From Methanothermobacter wolfeii (lineage in GTDB: Archaea > Methanobacteriota > Methanobacteria > Methanobacteriales > Methanothermobacteraceae): a stretch of DNA of 64,000 bases. The position numbers and the translations under genes were made by a program. The stretch lies in the NCBI RefSeq assembly GCF_025397995.1, contig NZ_CP104550.1:524001-588000 (forward strand), read 5' to 3'. Positions 8,983 through 19,310 of this stretch are shown here, piece by piece. Below the pieces are notes generated by a model. It saw nothing but the letters and a program-made list of their open reading frames with translations. It had not been told where the DNA came from and ran no database searches. Position 1 is the first letter of the stretch; every line of letters begins with the position of its first letter.

Positions 8983-10758
8983 ATGTGTGGCATTGTGGCT
9001 TGTATACTTAAGGATGGCAGGGCCGCCCCGGTGCTCCTTGACTGCGTCAGGAGGCTTGAATACAGGGGCTATGATTCTGTGGGTATTGCAACGGCTGACC
9101 CATCAATAAAAATCAAGAAGGACAGCGGTAAAATCGATGAGGTGGATGAAAGGCTGGACCTGGCTGACCTTCCAGGTGAAGTGGGCATCGCCCATGTACG
9201 CTGGGCAACCCACGGACTCCCAACCTCTGAGAACGCCCATCCCCATACTGATTGCACAGGGGAGATAGCTGCTGTCCACAACGGCATAATTGAGAACTAC
9301 CTTGAGCTCAGGGAGGAGCTGGAGGCAGAGGGCCACAGGTTCAGGTCAGAGACAGACACCGAGGTCATACCCCACCTCATAGAGAAATACATGGATGAGG
9401 GGATGGATCTTGAAGCCGCAACAGCCACAGCCATAAAGAAGCTCAGGGGTGCCTACGCCATTGCAGTGATATCATCAAGGGAACCCGGGAGGATCATAGG
9501 GGCCAGGAAGGAGAGTCCCCTCATAGCGGGTCTGGGGGATGGTGAGTACTTCCTCGCATCGGACGTGCCGGCGATCCTCAACCACACGGACAGGGTCATC
9601 TACCTTGATGACGGTGAGATGGCCATCATCGACACGGAGATCAGGGTCAGGGACATGGAGGGCAACATCATCAGAAAGGATATCCATGTCATTGACTGGA
9701 GCCCCGAGATGGCGGAGAAGGCCGGCTATGACCATTTCATGCTTAAGGAGATACATGAGGAGCCAGGGGCCGTCAGGGACACCCTCATGGAAATGGATGA
9801 TGTCAGGAGGATCGTCAGTGAGATCGGTGAGGTTAAAAGGGTGTGTTTTGTTGCCTGCGGAACATCCTACCATGCGTCATTTGTAGGAAAGTACCTCTTT
9901 GAGAGCCTCCTTGGAATCCCCACCGATGTCATCCTTGCAAGTGAATTCAACTACTCCGTAAGGACCCTCACCGAGGACACCCTTGCGGTCTTCATAAGCC
10001 AGTCAGGGGAGACAGCAGACACCCTCAACGCCATCAGGGCGGCTAACTCAAGGGCCAGGACCCTTGCCATAGTGAACGTCCTCGGAAGCTCGGCCACAAG
10101 GGAGGCCCAGCACGTCCTCTATACAAGGGCAGGTCCTGAGATAGGTGTTGCAGCCACCAAGACCTATGTGAGCCAGCTCACAGTCATCTACATGCTTGTG
10201 GCTGCCATGGGGGGACTTGATGATCTGGTTGAGAAACTTGAGGGGGTCCCTGACATCATGGAGGAGATACTCAGGGATGAGGATGGTATAAGGGAGATGG
10301 CAAGGGCCTACTCTGAGGCTGAGGACTTCTTCTTCATAGGCCGCGGGTTCTCATATCCAACAGCCCTTGAGGGTGCCCTGAAACTTAAGGAGATAACCTA
10401 CATCCATGGTGAGGGTTATGCTGCAGGTGAACTCAAACACGGACCCCTTGCACTTATAGATGATGGTGTCCCTGTCGTTGCAGTCGCACCCCCGGGGCCG
10501 TGCCATGATAAGACCCTCAGCAACGTTGAGGAGGTTAAGGCAAGGGGAGCCAGGGTCATAGGCGTCGGCAGCAGGGATGATGCTTCACTCAGGAATGAGG
10601 TGGATGACTTTATAGGCATGGATCCGGGTGTGGATGAGGTTATATCACCACTGGTCTACATAGTGCCCCTACAGCTCCTATCATATTATGTGAGTGTTGA
10701 GCGCGGAATAGACCCTGATAAACCAAGGAACCTTGCAAAGTGTGTTACTGTGGTTTAA
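8983..10758 (+). CDS. glmS: Glucosamine-fructose-6-phosphate aminotransferase (isomerizing)
   Basis: Makes glucosamine 6-phosphate from fructose 6-phosphate and glutamine, supplying amino sugars for pseudomurein and other glycans. The N-terminal class II amidotransferase domain starts MCGIVACI, with Cys2 as nucleophile, and contains HVRWATHG and [14 protein letters not shown]. Two SIS sugar-isomerase domains follow, with [17 protein letters not shown] and the second-domain [18 protein letters not shown]. The C-terminus ends [11 protein letters not shown] as expected. Full length at 591 residues. It is divergent from purC. Confidence 0.97.
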   Translation: MCGIVACILKDGRAAPVLLDCVRRLEYRGYDSVGIATADPSIKIKKDSGKIDEVDERLDLADLPGEVGIAHVRWATHGLPTSENAHPHTDCTGEIAAVHNGIIENYLELREELEAEGHRFRSETDTEVIPHLIEKYMDEGMDLEAATATAIKKLRGAYAIAVISSREPGRIIGARKESPLIAGLGDGEYFLASDVPAILNHTDRVIYLDDGEMAIIDTEIRVRDMEGNIIRKDIHVIDWSPEMAEKAGYDHFMLKEIHEEPGAVRDTLMEMDDVRRIVSEIGEVKRVCFVACGTSYHASFVGKYLFESLLGIPTDVILASEFNYSVRTLTEDTLAVFISQSGETADTLNAIRAANSRARTLAIVNVLGSSATREAQHVLYTRAGPEIGVAATKTYVSQLTVIYMLVAAMGGLDDLVEKLEGVPDIMEEILRDEDGIREMARAYSEAEDFFFIGRGFSYPTALEGALKLKEITYIHGEGYAAGELKHGPLALIDDGVPVVAVAPPGPCHDKTLSNVEEVKARGARVIGVGSRDDASLRNEVDDFIGMDPGVDEVISPLVYIVPLQLLSYYVSVERGIDPDKPRNLAKCVTVV

Positions 10759-10882
10759 TTCACAGCTTTTCAGGGTTCGATTTTATACATTCAGCGGTTC
10801 CACATACACTTTTGGATAGGTGTGGTTTTGAGGTTGGTTTCTTTTTCTTTGTGAAAGGCATGTGAAAAAATCAGATCACTTT

Positions 10883-11872
10883 TCAGTTTTTGGGTACATT
10901 CACCCTCCACTTCAGTTTAAGGAATTCTTTTAGGTTAGATTCATAGGTCCTCTTTATATTTTTCCTTTTCCTGATAATTCTCCCCAGATTTCGGTATGCA
11001 TCATACTTGGCTTTTAGTATTATAGTTTTCCCTCTTTTAAGGTTTATGAGTACCTGAATCACCTCAGAAAGCAAGAAAAATGGAATATATCTTATAATTA
11101 GCGAGGCAGGCATGTTTTTCAGGAAGGTCCAGGTGCAATTTCTCCAGTTGTGATAAATCGTAAAATCACTTACAAATGTTTTTGTACCCCCTTTATGGTG
11201 GTAGACAGTGGATTTAGGGGCATACCATGAGCTCCAGCCTGCCATTCTCAGTCTCAGGGCAAGATCAAAATCTTCATAGTATGCAAAGAAGTCCTCATCA
11301 AAGTATTCCCCGTCGACCTCAACATCTTCAAGTGCTTCTCTTTTATATAAACATGCGCCAGCACAGCATCCGAATATTTCTGTTTCCCATTCAAATTTTT
11401 CAGCCGGCTCATAGGCGCCCCTGTTAAACCCAAGACCATTAATGGAGTACTCAAGTCCAGCTGAATCGATCAGGTCGGGTCTGGAGCCCCATATCATTTT
11501 CGCCTGGACGCTGCCAGCATCTTTTATCTGTTCAGCCATCAGGATGAGGTTTCTGAGGAAATCCCTGTCCACGACTGTGTCATTGTTGAGACAGACAATA
11601 TATTTGCATTGAGGGTCGGACATGGCGAGTCTTATCCCCTGATTGTTTGAGGCTGCGAAACCAATATTCGCATCATTCTCAATTAGAACTATCCTTTCAT
11701 CCACATATTCCCTGTAATCATTTTTTATGAATTCAACGGATCCATCAGAGGATGCATTATCGATGAATATTATACGAAAATCAGAGTATGTCTGTTCAAG
11801 TAATGACCTGAAGTAGTTTCTCAGGAATTTAAGTCCATTATAGTTAGGTGTTATAACATAGGCGGATGGCAT
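10883..11872 (-). CDS. Glycosyltransferase family 2
   Basis: Inverting GT-A glycosyltransferase of 329 residues. The start VITPNYNGLKFLRNYFRSLLEQ, the IFIDNASSDGSVEFI segment and the LNNDTVVDRDFL metal-binding DxD region are typical of the rhamnosyl/galactosyl transferase subgroup. A hydrophobic stretch (LIIRYIPFFLLSEVIQVLI, about residues 260-280) may attach it to the membrane. A Cys-rich FGCCAGACLY lies before the predicted catalytic EDFDLALR. Its start is nine bases downstream of the preceding GT4 gene, so both probably work on one surface glycan or glycolipid. The substrate is unknown. Confidence 0.88.
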   Translation of the reverse strand: MPSAYVITPNYNGLKFLRNYFRSLLEQTYSDFRIIFIDNASSDGSVEFIKNDYREYVDERIVLIENDANIGFAASNNQGIRLAMSDPQCKYIVCLNNDTVVDRDFLRNLILMAEQIKDAGSVQAKMIWGSRPDLIDSAGLEYSINGLGFNRGAYEPAEKFEWETEIFGCCAGACLYKREALEDVEVDGEYFDEDFFAYYEDFDLALRLRMAGWSSWYAPKSTVYHHKGGTKTFVSDFTIYHNWRNCTWTFLKNMPASLIIRYIPFFLLSEVIQVLINLKRGKTIILKAKYDAYRNLGRIIRKRKNIKRTYESNLKEFLKLKWRVNVPKN

Positions 11873-11881
11873 CGTGTCACC

Positions 11882-13003
11882 CTATATATGTTGCATGTAG
11901 ATTTCTTCAAGGCCATCAACGATGATGTCCCATATGAACCTTTCTTCAACTATTCTTCTTCCATTCTCACCCATCTTTTCCCTCAGTTTATCATCTTCAA
12001 GGAGTTTCCTTATTTTGTGATGGAGTTCCTCCATGTTGAGGGGTTCAACCAGGAAACCGTTAACTCCGTCCTTGATGACCTCAACCACACCCCCTGATTT
12101 GTATGCAACTGCTGGAACACGACAGGCCCCTGCTTCAGCAAGGACGATGCCGAATCCCTCCCTTGTGGATGGCAGTACAAGCACCTTTGATCCTTTAATA
12201 TTGGAGATAACCTCCGGGTAGCTGAGGCTGTGCTGGAAGGAAACCCTTTCACCCAGACCAGGATCCTCCACCATCTTCAGGAGTCTGTTTCGCTCCACCC
12301 CATCCCCAATTATTCTGAGGTTGAGGTCTTTGAATTGAGCGCTGAGGCCCCTGAAAACATTTATTAGGTGGTCAACATGCTTGTGTGGGGCTAGGCGACC
12401 CACGAATATTATGCTGTTATCTTCATCCGCCCTTACAGAATCTATGAGGTCAAGGTCAACACCATTCGGCAGAACATGGATATCATCTTTTTTTCTGCCA
12501 TGGAACCCCCTGATGGCCGAGGCAGTGCTCTCGCTAACGGTTATTATACCATTATATGGTAGCCTCATGAGGATCCTTTCAAGTAAAGATGCTATCCATG
12601 AAGACTGGATCCACTGATCATGACCTTCTGAACTCACATCGTGTATCGTTGCAAGCATGGGGATTCTCCTTAACTTTGAAGCAAGAAAGGATGGAATGAG
12701 GGGTGAATAGGTCTGAGCGTCGATTATATCATATTTTCTTCTAATTATCCACATGAAAACTGCCAACATGAACCTGATAAAGTCAATGGATGATCTTACA
12801 GGAGGGGCATGGATTTCGGGTCCAAGGTGATAAACATTGATTCCATGGATTTTCTCGTGGTCAGGGACACCCTTAATTCTCATTGTTATCACATCAACTT
12901 CATGTCCCCTTTCAACAAGTCTTCTGGCTATCTCAAAGTACCTTCTTTCTCCTCCTCCACTGTAATGCGGTACAAAGAAGTCCGAGACTATAAGTATTTT
13001 CAT
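11882..13003 (-). CDS. Glycosyltransferase family 4 (GT-B)
   Basis: Retaining GT-B glycosyltransferase of 373 residues. The N-terminal domain opens ILIVSDFFVPHYSGGGERRYFEIARRL, with the glycine-rich acceptor loop. The C-terminal donor domain has IIFVGRLAPHKHVDHLI and the EX7E motif around STREGFGIVLAEAGACRVP. Archaeal relatives build surface polysaccharide or N-glycans. A GTG at 13012 is in frame, but the ATG at 13003 begins exactly at the conserved strand and is preferred. It precedes a GT2 gene by nine bases. Confidence 0.87.
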   Translation of the reverse strand: MKILIVSDFFVPHYSGGGERRYFEIARRLVERGHEVDVITMRIKGVPDHEKIHGINVYHLGPEIHAPPVRSSIDFIRFMLAVFMWIIRRKYDIIDAQTYSPLIPSFLASKLRRIPMLATIHDVSSEGHDQWIQSSWIASLLERILMRLPYNGIITVSESTASAIRGFHGRKKDDIHVLPNGVDLDLIDSVRADEDNSIIFVGRLAPHKHVDHLINVFRGLSAQFKDLNLRIIGDGVERNRLLKMVEDPGLGERVSFQHSLSYPEVISNIKGSKVLVLPSTREGFGIVLAEAGACRVPAVAYKSGGVVEVIKDGVNGFLVEPLNMEELHHKIRKLLEDDKLREKMGENGRRIVEERFIWDIIVDGLEEIYMQHI

Positions 13004-13139
13004 GGGATTCACTTTTAATACTGTTATTCATTTTATTAGGAGTTCATTTTTATAATATTTATCAGCCTTTCATGTTTCTTGGGGAACTCTACTCCCGGTG
13101 ATAAGAGAGTAACACTGTTTAAACTCTGGTGTGGATGGT

Positions 13140-13151
13140 TTACTTATATAT
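13140..13151 (+). promoter_or_regulatory. TATA box of the histidine kinase gene
   Basis: TTACTTATATAT at 13140-13151 matches the archaeal TATA consensus and stands about 50 bp before the start at 13200. Confidence 0.5.
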
Positions 13152-13199
13152 CTATGAAAAAATAAATAATGACATAATTAAGTCTTGAAAGGTATCCTG

Positions 13200-15548
13200 A
13201 TGAGCTTCATGGCCCCTATCTCAGTAGCTGGTTTTGTGATTTCACTGGCATCAGGGATCTATATACTTGTAAAGAACCCTGATTCAAGGTTTAACAGGCT
13301 CCTCTTTATTTTCGCTGTACTCATATCATACCTTTCACTGACTGACCTTGGACTCTACCTGGCAGAGTCCTACAAGATGGCCTACTTCTGGGTTAAGATG
13401 GGGTTCCTCTGGCCACTTGTAATACCGGTTATACTGCACGCGGTCCTTGTATTCACGGGTAGAATGAACCGATGGGCCATTACTGCAGTCTACGTCCCAT
13501 CCTTTATCATAGCAGCCATTGAACTTTTAACACCACTCATAAGTGGAGGCCCTGTTATGAGTCCATGGGGATGGACCTTCATGGTCCCTGAGGACAAAAT
13601 TCTCTATGATCTTGCAACCCTCTGGGGATTCTCTGTTGGTGTCCTTGCCATCCTTCTGACAGCAAAATTTTATGCTGATGCGCCTGCCTCAAGGAGGGGT
13701 GAGACATTATACCTCTTCATGGGTCTCATGATACCAATTTTTTCAGGTTTTGCAACGGATTTCTTCCTTCCAATCATAGGATACATTGTTCCTTCACTCA
13801 CCAGCTTCGCAGCAGCCATAGGTGTTTTAATCATAGCCTATGGTGTTATGAGGTTCAAGATACCCATCCTGAGCCCCAGAACCGCTGCAGAGGATATTGT
13901 GAGGACCATGAATAATTTCCTCATAATTGCAGATAATGACTTGAATATAAATTATGCAAACCCCTCAGCGGAGAGGATAACGGGTTTCAGGTCCCTCCAG
14001 GGCATGAAGGTCAGCGATCTCTTCGAGTCCGATGGAATAGATTGGATGATTGATTCAACCGTTGAATCCATGATAAGGGTCCATGACGGCACCAGGATAC
14101 CTGTGGTGGTCTCAGCGAGATACATAAATGATGACCGGGGACAGAATGTGGGAATAATCTTCACAGGATCCGATATAAGCCAGATAAAGGAGATGGAGGA
14201 GAAACTCAGGAGACGGGAGGACCGACTCACACTTCTAACCGAGCACATGGCAGACGGCCTCGGTGAATTTGACAGTGAATTCAGATTCAGATACCTCAGT
14301 CCCTCAATAGAAAAGGTCACAGGCTACGGCTATGAACATCTCATGGGCCTCTCAGCCCTGGAATTCCTTGAATACGTACATCCCGATGACAGGGAAAGGA
14401 TCCGGGAACTTATAATTAGAAAAAATGAGGGTCACAAGGTGACATTCAGGCTCAGGAGACCTGATGGATCATACCGGTGGCTTGAATACGTGGATAGACC
14501 CATCTATCATGATGGTGATATCATGGGTTATGTCTTCGGGTTAAGGGATGTGCATGAACATAAAATTGCAGAGGAAGCCCTCATGTTAAGCAGGGAGAAA
14601 TTCAGGGAACTCTTCAGGAACATGAACAGCGCCATAGTTGCCCTGGAGCCAGGGGAATTCAGGGTCACGGCAATGAACCCTGCCGCAGAGAGGATGATGG
14701 GTGCTGTATGTGAGGATATAAAGGGGGACCCTGTTGCGGAGGCCCTCCCGGGAATAGGGGGATCGGTTCTCATGGACGCCCTGAGGAAGGTCAGGGAAAC
14801 AGGGGAACCGCTTCACTGCCAGGAGGTTGAATATAGGGGTATGTGGTTTGAGGTCCAGGTCTACAGGATCTCAACAGGCGACATTGTGATGATATGCGAT
14901 GACATAACCATCAGGAAGCAGTATGAGGATGAACTCATAGGTACCATCCATGAGAAGGAGGCTCTGCTCAGGGAGGTTCACCACAGGGTCAAGAACAACT
15001 TCCAGATAATCTCAAGCCTCATAAACCTCCAGGCAGCGAACACCGCAGATCAAACAGCCCTCAGGGATCTTCAAAGGAGGATCCATTCCATGGCACTGGT
15101 CCATGAACTCCTCTATGAATCGGAGGACATCAGCAGCATAGACATCAGAACCTATATTGAGAGGCTGGTATCCTCCATCATGGACGGTTACAGGTCAGAG
15201 GATATAGGATACAGAACTGAAATTGCCCGGCTGAATGTCCCCATTGAAACCGCCATACCACTGGGACTCATAATAAACGAGCTCATAACCAATTCACTTA
15301 AACATGCCTTCAGGGGCAGGGGCGAAATCCTTATTAAACTTGAAGGTGATGATAAATATACTCTTACTGTTGCAGATAACGGTGCAGGGTTGCCGGAAAA
15401 CTTCATAATAGAGGAATCAGATTCCCTTGGATTGCAGCTTGTAAGGGGACTTGTGGACCAGCTCGATGGGGACCTGGAGGTATCCGTTGGTGACGGGACC
15501 GAGTTCAGGATAAAATTTTCAGTTTCACACTACAGGCCCAGAATCTAG
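13200..15548 (+). CDS. Membrane-bound PAS-domain sensor histidine kinase
   Basis: Sensor kinase of 782 residues. The first 220 hold about seven hydrophobic segments of the HisK-N 7TM type. Three PAS domains follow (roughly 235-345, 350-465 and 475-580), shown by YANPSAERITGF, YLSPSIEKVTGYGYEHL with a PAC-like RWLEYVDRPIY, and TAMNPAAERMMGA. The kinase core is HisKA_2: the phospho-acceptor His lies in LLREVHHRVKNNFQIISSL (near residue 592). The ATP-binding part has IINELITNSLKHAF and VADNGAGLP. TTG 13185 is in frame, but GAAAGGT is spaced correctly for ATG 13200. No response regulator lies beside it, so it is an orphan kinase here, and its signal is unknown. Confidence 0.9.
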   Translation: MSFMAPISVAGFVISLASGIYILVKNPDSRFNRLLFIFAVLISYLSLTDLGLYLAESYKMAYFWVKMGFLWPLVIPVILHAVLVFTGRMNRWAITAVYVPSFIIAAIELLTPLISGGPVMSPWGWTFMVPEDKILYDLATLWGFSVGVLAILLTAKFYADAPASRRGETLYLFMGLMIPIFSGFATDFFLPIIGYIVPSLTSFAAAIGVLIIAYGVMRFKIPILSPRTAAEDIVRTMNNFLIIADNDLNINYANPSAERITGFRSLQGMKVSDLFESDGIDWMIDSTVESMIRVHDGTRIPVVVSARYINDDRGQNVGIIFTGSDISQIKEMEEKLRRREDRLTLLTEHMADGLGEFDSEFRFRYLSPSIEKVTGYGYEHLMGLSALEFLEYVHPDDRERIRELIIRKNEGHKVTFRLRRPDGSYRWLEYVDRPIYHDGDIMGYVFGLRDVHEHKIAEEALMLSREKFRELFRNMNSAIVALEPGEFRVTAMNPAAERMMGAVCEDIKGDPVAEALPGIGGSVLMDALRKVRETGEPLHCQEVEYRGMWFEVQVYRISTGDIVMICDDITIRKQYEDELIGTIHEKEALLREVHHRVKNNFQIISSLINLQAANTADQTALRDLQRRIHSMALVHELLYESEDISSIDIRTYIERLVSSIMDGYRSEDIGYRTEIARLNVPIETAIPLGLIINELITNSLKHAFRGRGEILIKLEGDDKYTLTVADNGAGLPENFIIEESDSLGLQLVRGLVDQLDGDLEVSVGDGTEFRIKFSVSHYRPRI

Positions 15549-15620
15549 TTCATCCAGCTTTTTTACTGGTTCTGGAGGAGGTATCTTGGGGTCCTTTATA
15601 TTGATGCCCTATTATTTGAG

Positions 15621-16814
15621 ATGGTGGATTATACCATGGAGCCATTAACACCAAGGAGGGATGTCCTTGAATCCATCAGGGACTACTTTGAACTTGAATG
15701 CAGGGATGGTGTCAGCAGGAGGAAGGATGCATGGAGGAAGATTTCAGGGGACTTTATAAGGACACCTGATGGCTCATGGACCCTTGAATCATCACCAGGT
15801 GGCGAGGCAATGCACACGAGGAGCGGCGCAATAACAGAATCCCTTGAAAAATTCGTGAAACCAGCAGTCCCCAGTGATGCTGAGAGGATCAGGGTCCTTG
15901 ACCTCTGCTCGGGCCTCGGCTACAATACAGCAGCCCTCCTTGACCATACTGGGGCATCGGAGGTTGAGGTGGACATGGTAGAGATCTCAGCTGAAACAAT
16001 GGCAGCAGCCCTCCTTGTACCATCCCCCATAGAGGCCCATGAAATCGTAAGGAGCGCCTATGAAGAGTTTCTTATAGAGAGGGGATTTGTATGTGTGAGG
16101 ACCACCATGGGGGTCCCTAAGAATATCCATATCAGGGTCCACAATGATGATGCAAGGAGGGTGGTGGCTGAACTTGAAGCAGGATCCTACGACGCAATAT
16201 TCCTTGATGCATTCAGTCCCATGAGGGCCCCTGAACTCTACACGGTTGAATTCATCAGCATACTGGCGGAGCTCTTAAAATCTGATGGTGTCATTGCAAC
16301 CTACACCTCAGCAGCCCCCTTCAGGGCAGCCCTCCTTGAGGCAGGTCTCTATGTGGGCAGAGGTCCGGTATTCGGTAGAAGGTCGGGGGGTACGCTGGCA
16401 TCCCATGACCCTGAGATGATAAAGACACCACTGGGGTGGGCTGATGAGAGGATGATAGCCCTCAGTGATGCGGGAATACCCTTCAGGGACCCGGAACTCT
16501 CACGGGCCCCTGATGAAATAATTGAGATTCGGAGGAGGGATAGGATGGCTGCAAGAAACCTTACCAGACTATCATCCGCCGTCAAAACACCCCTATACCT
16601 TGGAAGGAACGTCCCTGAGGACAGAAACGGGCGTAGAGTCAGAAGAAACCTTGAAAGGGCAGGTATAATGGATAGTATGGGGAGGGAGGCATGCTACATT
16701 ATATGTCCCCAGTCCCCTGAATGTATATGTGGCTGCGGGGAGAAAGGGCCCCTGAATTCAGGGGAGAGGATCATCATGATGAGACGGAGACTTGAAGAGG
16801 TTATGGGTGTTTAA
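15621..16814 (+). CDS. SAM-dependent methyltransferase, MnmC/DUF752-like
   Basis: Predicted methyltransferase of 397 residues. The SAM-binding loop VLDLCSGLGYNTAALL (about residue 95) and the catalytic-region motif YDAIFLDAFSPMRAPELY are typical of the DUF752 family, which includes the methyltransferase half of tRNA-modifying MnmC. A C-terminal extension carries a Cys-rich tail with six Cys within about 20 residues (C-x3-C-x5-C-x-C-x-C type), not part of bacterial MnmC. A tRNA target is suggested by the family and by the tgtA gene downstream, but this is inference. ATG 15636 is an alternative start. Confidence 0.8.
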   Translation: MVDYTMEPLTPRRDVLESIRDYFELECRDGVSRRKDAWRKISGDFIRTPDGSWTLESSPGGEAMHTRSGAITESLEKFVKPAVPSDAERIRVLDLCSGLGYNTAALLDHTGASEVEVDMVEISAETMAAALLVPSPIEAHEIVRSAYEEFLIERGFVCVRTTMGVPKNIHIRVHNDDARRVVAELEAGSYDAIFLDAFSPMRAPELYTVEFISILAELLKSDGVIATYTSAAPFRAALLEAGLYVGRGPVFGRRSGGTLASHDPEMIKTPLGWADERMIALSDAGIPFRDPELSRAPDEIIEIRRRDRMAARNLTRLSSAVKTPLYLGRNVPEDRNGRRVRRNLERAGIMDSMGREACYIICPQSPECICGCGEKGPLNSGERIIMMRRRLEEVMGV

Positions 16815-16864
16815 TTAGATGATACCTTTTACCTATGGAAACAGATACCCTAATGATTAAGATC

Positions 16865-17031
16865 TTTGAGGTAGCTGATGTTTGAGATATGAAATAGATA
16901 CTTGAAGTTTGAGATTTGAGCTGTGATGTTTGAGTATGGAACCGATATATGTGATGGCACTTTGAGCTGTGCCAATTAAAACGGATATACGTGATTAACG
17001 TTTTCATGGACTGATGCTGATGTTTGAGATA
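16865..17031 (+). repeat. Degenerate repeats in the tgtA leader
   Basis: Seven copies of TTTGAG occur between 16865 and 17028. The 16-mer GCTGATGTTTGAGATA occurs at 16874-16889 and again at 17016-17031, the second copy containing the tgtA ATG. A tandem unit of 40-46 bp starting TTTGAGCTGTG is seen at 16915 and 16961, each followed by a similar GATATAyGTGAT. Two short frames begin like TgtA (Met-Phe-Glu) and stop soon, at 16878-16892 and 16926-16979. The array looks like repeated, decayed duplication of the gene's own start region. Confidence 0.7.
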
Positions 17032-18957
17032 AAATCTAAGGATGGACTTGGAAGGACAGGTGTACTGGAAACAGGGCATGGGAAGGTTAAAACACCGGCC
17101 CTCATGCCAGTAATCCACCCTGGAAAACAGACAATTGATGTCGGGGCTCATGGAGCCGAGATAGTAATAACAAACTCGTATATAATCTACAGGAACCCTG
17201 AACTGAGGGAGAAGGCCCTCAGGGATGGTGTACATAAACTCATAAACTTCAAGGGGCCTGTGGTGACAGATTCAGGTTCCTTTCAGCTTTCAGAGTACGG
17301 TGAGATAGATGTAACCAATGATGAGATAGTGATGTTCCAGGATGAGATAGGAACAGATATAGGGACCTCCCTTGACATACCCACACCCCCAGGGGTAAGC
17401 CACAGGAGGGCCCTTAAGGAGGTGGAGGTTACACTTCAGAGGGCAGAGGAGGCCCTTGAATACCGTGAGAGGATGATGCTGAATGCGGTGGTTCAGGGAT
17501 CAACACACCCGGACCTCAGGAGTTACTGCGCATCACGCCTTGCAGAGCTGCCGGTTGAAGTCCACCCAATAGGCGCCGTCGTACCCCTAATGGAGTCCTA
17601 CCGTTACAGGGAACTCGTGGACGCGGTCCTCTCATCGGTTTCAGAGCTTCCACCATCAAGGCCCAGGCACCTCATGGGGGCGGGCCATCCAATGATATTC
17701 GCCCTGGCGGTTTCAATGGGCTGCGACCTCTTTGATTCAGCAGCATACATACTCTATGCAGAGGATGACAGACTCCTCAGTACCGAGGGCACCCATAAAC
17801 TTGAGAACATGCAGGAGATGCCATGCTCATGCAGTGTATGCATGGATCACACGCCCCAGGAACTCATGGGGATGGATAAGGAGGATAGAAGAAACCTCAT
17901 AGCAGAACACAACCTCCATGTGAGCTTCGCTGAGATAAGGAAGGTCAGACAGGCGGTATACGACGGCAGCCTCATGGAACTTGTTGAGGAGCGCTGCAGG
18001 GCCCATCCAAGACTCCTTGACGGGTACAGGAGGATGTCAGCATACGCTGACCTCATTGAGAAGTTTGAGCCAAGATCAAAGAGGTCAGCCTTCTTCTACA
18101 CTGGGCCAGAGTCCCTTGGACGCGTGGAGGTCCACAGGCACATCAGCTGGGTCCGGGAAAACCTCAGGGACGGCACCCTCATCATGAGGGCCCCTGAGAA
18201 GCCATACTCATCAAATCTCTCCTTAGGGAAGGTGAAGTACGTTTCAGAGAAACCCCTTAATGATGATTCATTGAACTTCGCCTTTCTGGACATACCCTTC
18301 GGTATCATCCCCCTTGAACTTGACCAGGTCTACCCCCTTGCACAGAATGATGCCCCCCTCTTAAGGGACCTTGACTCAGAGGAATTCCTGAGGAAACTCA
18401 TCACGGAGTTCCGGGATAAGATTGCCCTTGAGGAGTCTCTGATGGGGGATCTGGGTGTTGAGTTTCCATCGGGGTACAGAGGGGAGGCCGATGTCCTGGT
18501 GGATGACCTCAGGAGGATAAGGATGATTGCAGATTACCAGTTCGGTGAGGGTGCAGGGGAAGCACTCTTTGATGATGATGTGAGGATTGAGAGGAGCAGG
18601 AAGACAGGGAAGATAAGACATATCTACACGAATGAGAAGCTCATATGCACCATGAGGGCCTCCGACGGCCTCCTCGTACTTTCAGCGGAGGGGGCGGTGA
18701 GGCTCCACAGGGGGAAAGGGTACCCTGCCAACAGGGTTGTGGTGAATGAGGATTCCGAGCCTTTCGCAAGGAATGGTAAAAGTATATTTGCAAAATTTAT
18801 AATAGACTGTGATGTCAATATAAGGGCGGGTGATGAAGTTCTAATTGTCAGTGCAGGTGACGAACTCCTGGCCACGGGCAGGGCACTTCTCTGCGCCGAG
18901 GAGATGATGGACCTCAACTATGGCCAGGCTGTTAAAACAAGGAAAGGAGGATTTTAA
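17020..18957 (+). CDS. tgtA: Archaeosine tRNA-guanine transglycosylase
   Basis: Replaces guanine 15 in the tRNA D-loop with preQ0, the first tRNA-level step to archaeosine. The TIM-barrel domain has VTDSGSFQLSEYG with the active-site Asp, IGTSLDIPTPP, GAVVPLMESYRY and the zinc site PCSCSVC followed by a His. A long linker leads to a C-terminal PUA domain (about residues 570-645). Length of 645 aa fits the archaeal enzyme. ATG 17014 is in frame, but homologues begin MFEI, favouring 17020. No strong ribosome site is seen. The stop overlaps the nac start by one base (TAATG). Confidence 0.95.
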   Translation: MFEIKSKDGLGRTGVLETGHGKVKTPALMPVIHPGKQTIDVGAHGAEIVITNSYIIYRNPELREKALRDGVHKLINFKGPVVTDSGSFQLSEYGEIDVTNDEIVMFQDEIGTDIGTSLDIPTPPGVSHRRALKEVEVTLQRAEEALEYRERMMLNAVVQGSTHPDLRSYCASRLAELPVEVHPIGAVVPLMESYRYRELVDAVLSSVSELPPSRPRHLMGAGHPMIFALAVSMGCDLFDSAAYILYAEDDRLLSTEGTHKLENMQEMPCSCSVCMDHTPQELMGMDKEDRRNLIAEHNLHVSFAEIRKVRQAVYDGSLMELVEERCRAHPRLLDGYRRMSAYADLIEKFEPRSKRSAFFYTGPESLGRVEVHRHISWVRENLRDGTLIMRAPEKPYSSNLSLGKVKYVSEKPLNDDSLNFAFLDIPFGIIPLELDQVYPLAQNDAPLLRDLDSEEFLRKLITEFRDKIALEESLMGDLGVEFPSGYRGEADVLVDDLRRIRMIADYQFGEGAGEALFDDDVRIERSRKTGKIRHIYTNEKLICTMRASDGLLVLSAEGAVRLHRGKGYPANRVVVNEDSEPFARNGKSIFAKFIIDCDVNIRAGDEVLIVSAGDELLATGRALLCAEEMMDLNYGQAVKTRKGGF

Positions 18958-19310
18958 TGATACCCGGAATGGGGATGAACCCCAAGCAGCTCAAACAGAT
19001 GCAGAGGGCCATGAAGCAGATGGGAATGGACATGAAGGACCTTCGTGGCGTTGAAGAGGTTGTAATCAAACTCAAGAAGAAGGAGATCGTGATCAGGAAC
19101 CCCAAGGTCAACGTGATGGACTTCATGGGACAGAAGACCTATCAGGTTACAGGTAAGGCAAAGGAACGCTCCCTTGAGGAGAAACCCGAGATACCTGAGG
19201 ATGACATTGAACTTGTCATGAACCAGACCGGTGCAAGCCGTGAGGACGCTGTCAGGGTCCTTGAGGAAACAGGAGGGGACCTGGCAGAGGCCATTATGAG
19301 GTTGAGCTGA
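18957..19310 (+). CDS. nac: Nascent polypeptide-associated complex protein
   Basis: Archaeal homodimeric NAC, a ribosome-bound chaperone that contacts nascent chains. The protein of 117 residues starts with a Met- and Gly-rich segment, then has the NAC domain core (VEEVVIKLKKKEIVIRNPKVNVM) and ends in a UBA domain (about residues 78-117) with QTGASREDAVRVLEETGGDLAEAI. Both ends overlap neighbours by one base (TAATG with tgtA, TGATG with the phosphoesterase), so these genes form one transcript with coupled translation. Confidence 0.95.
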   Translation: MIPGMGMNPKQLKQMQRAMKQMGMDMKDLRGVEEVVIKLKKKEIVIRNPKVNVMDFMGQKTYQVTGKAKERSLEEKPEIPEDDIELVMNQTGASREDAVRVLEETGGDLAEAIMRLS

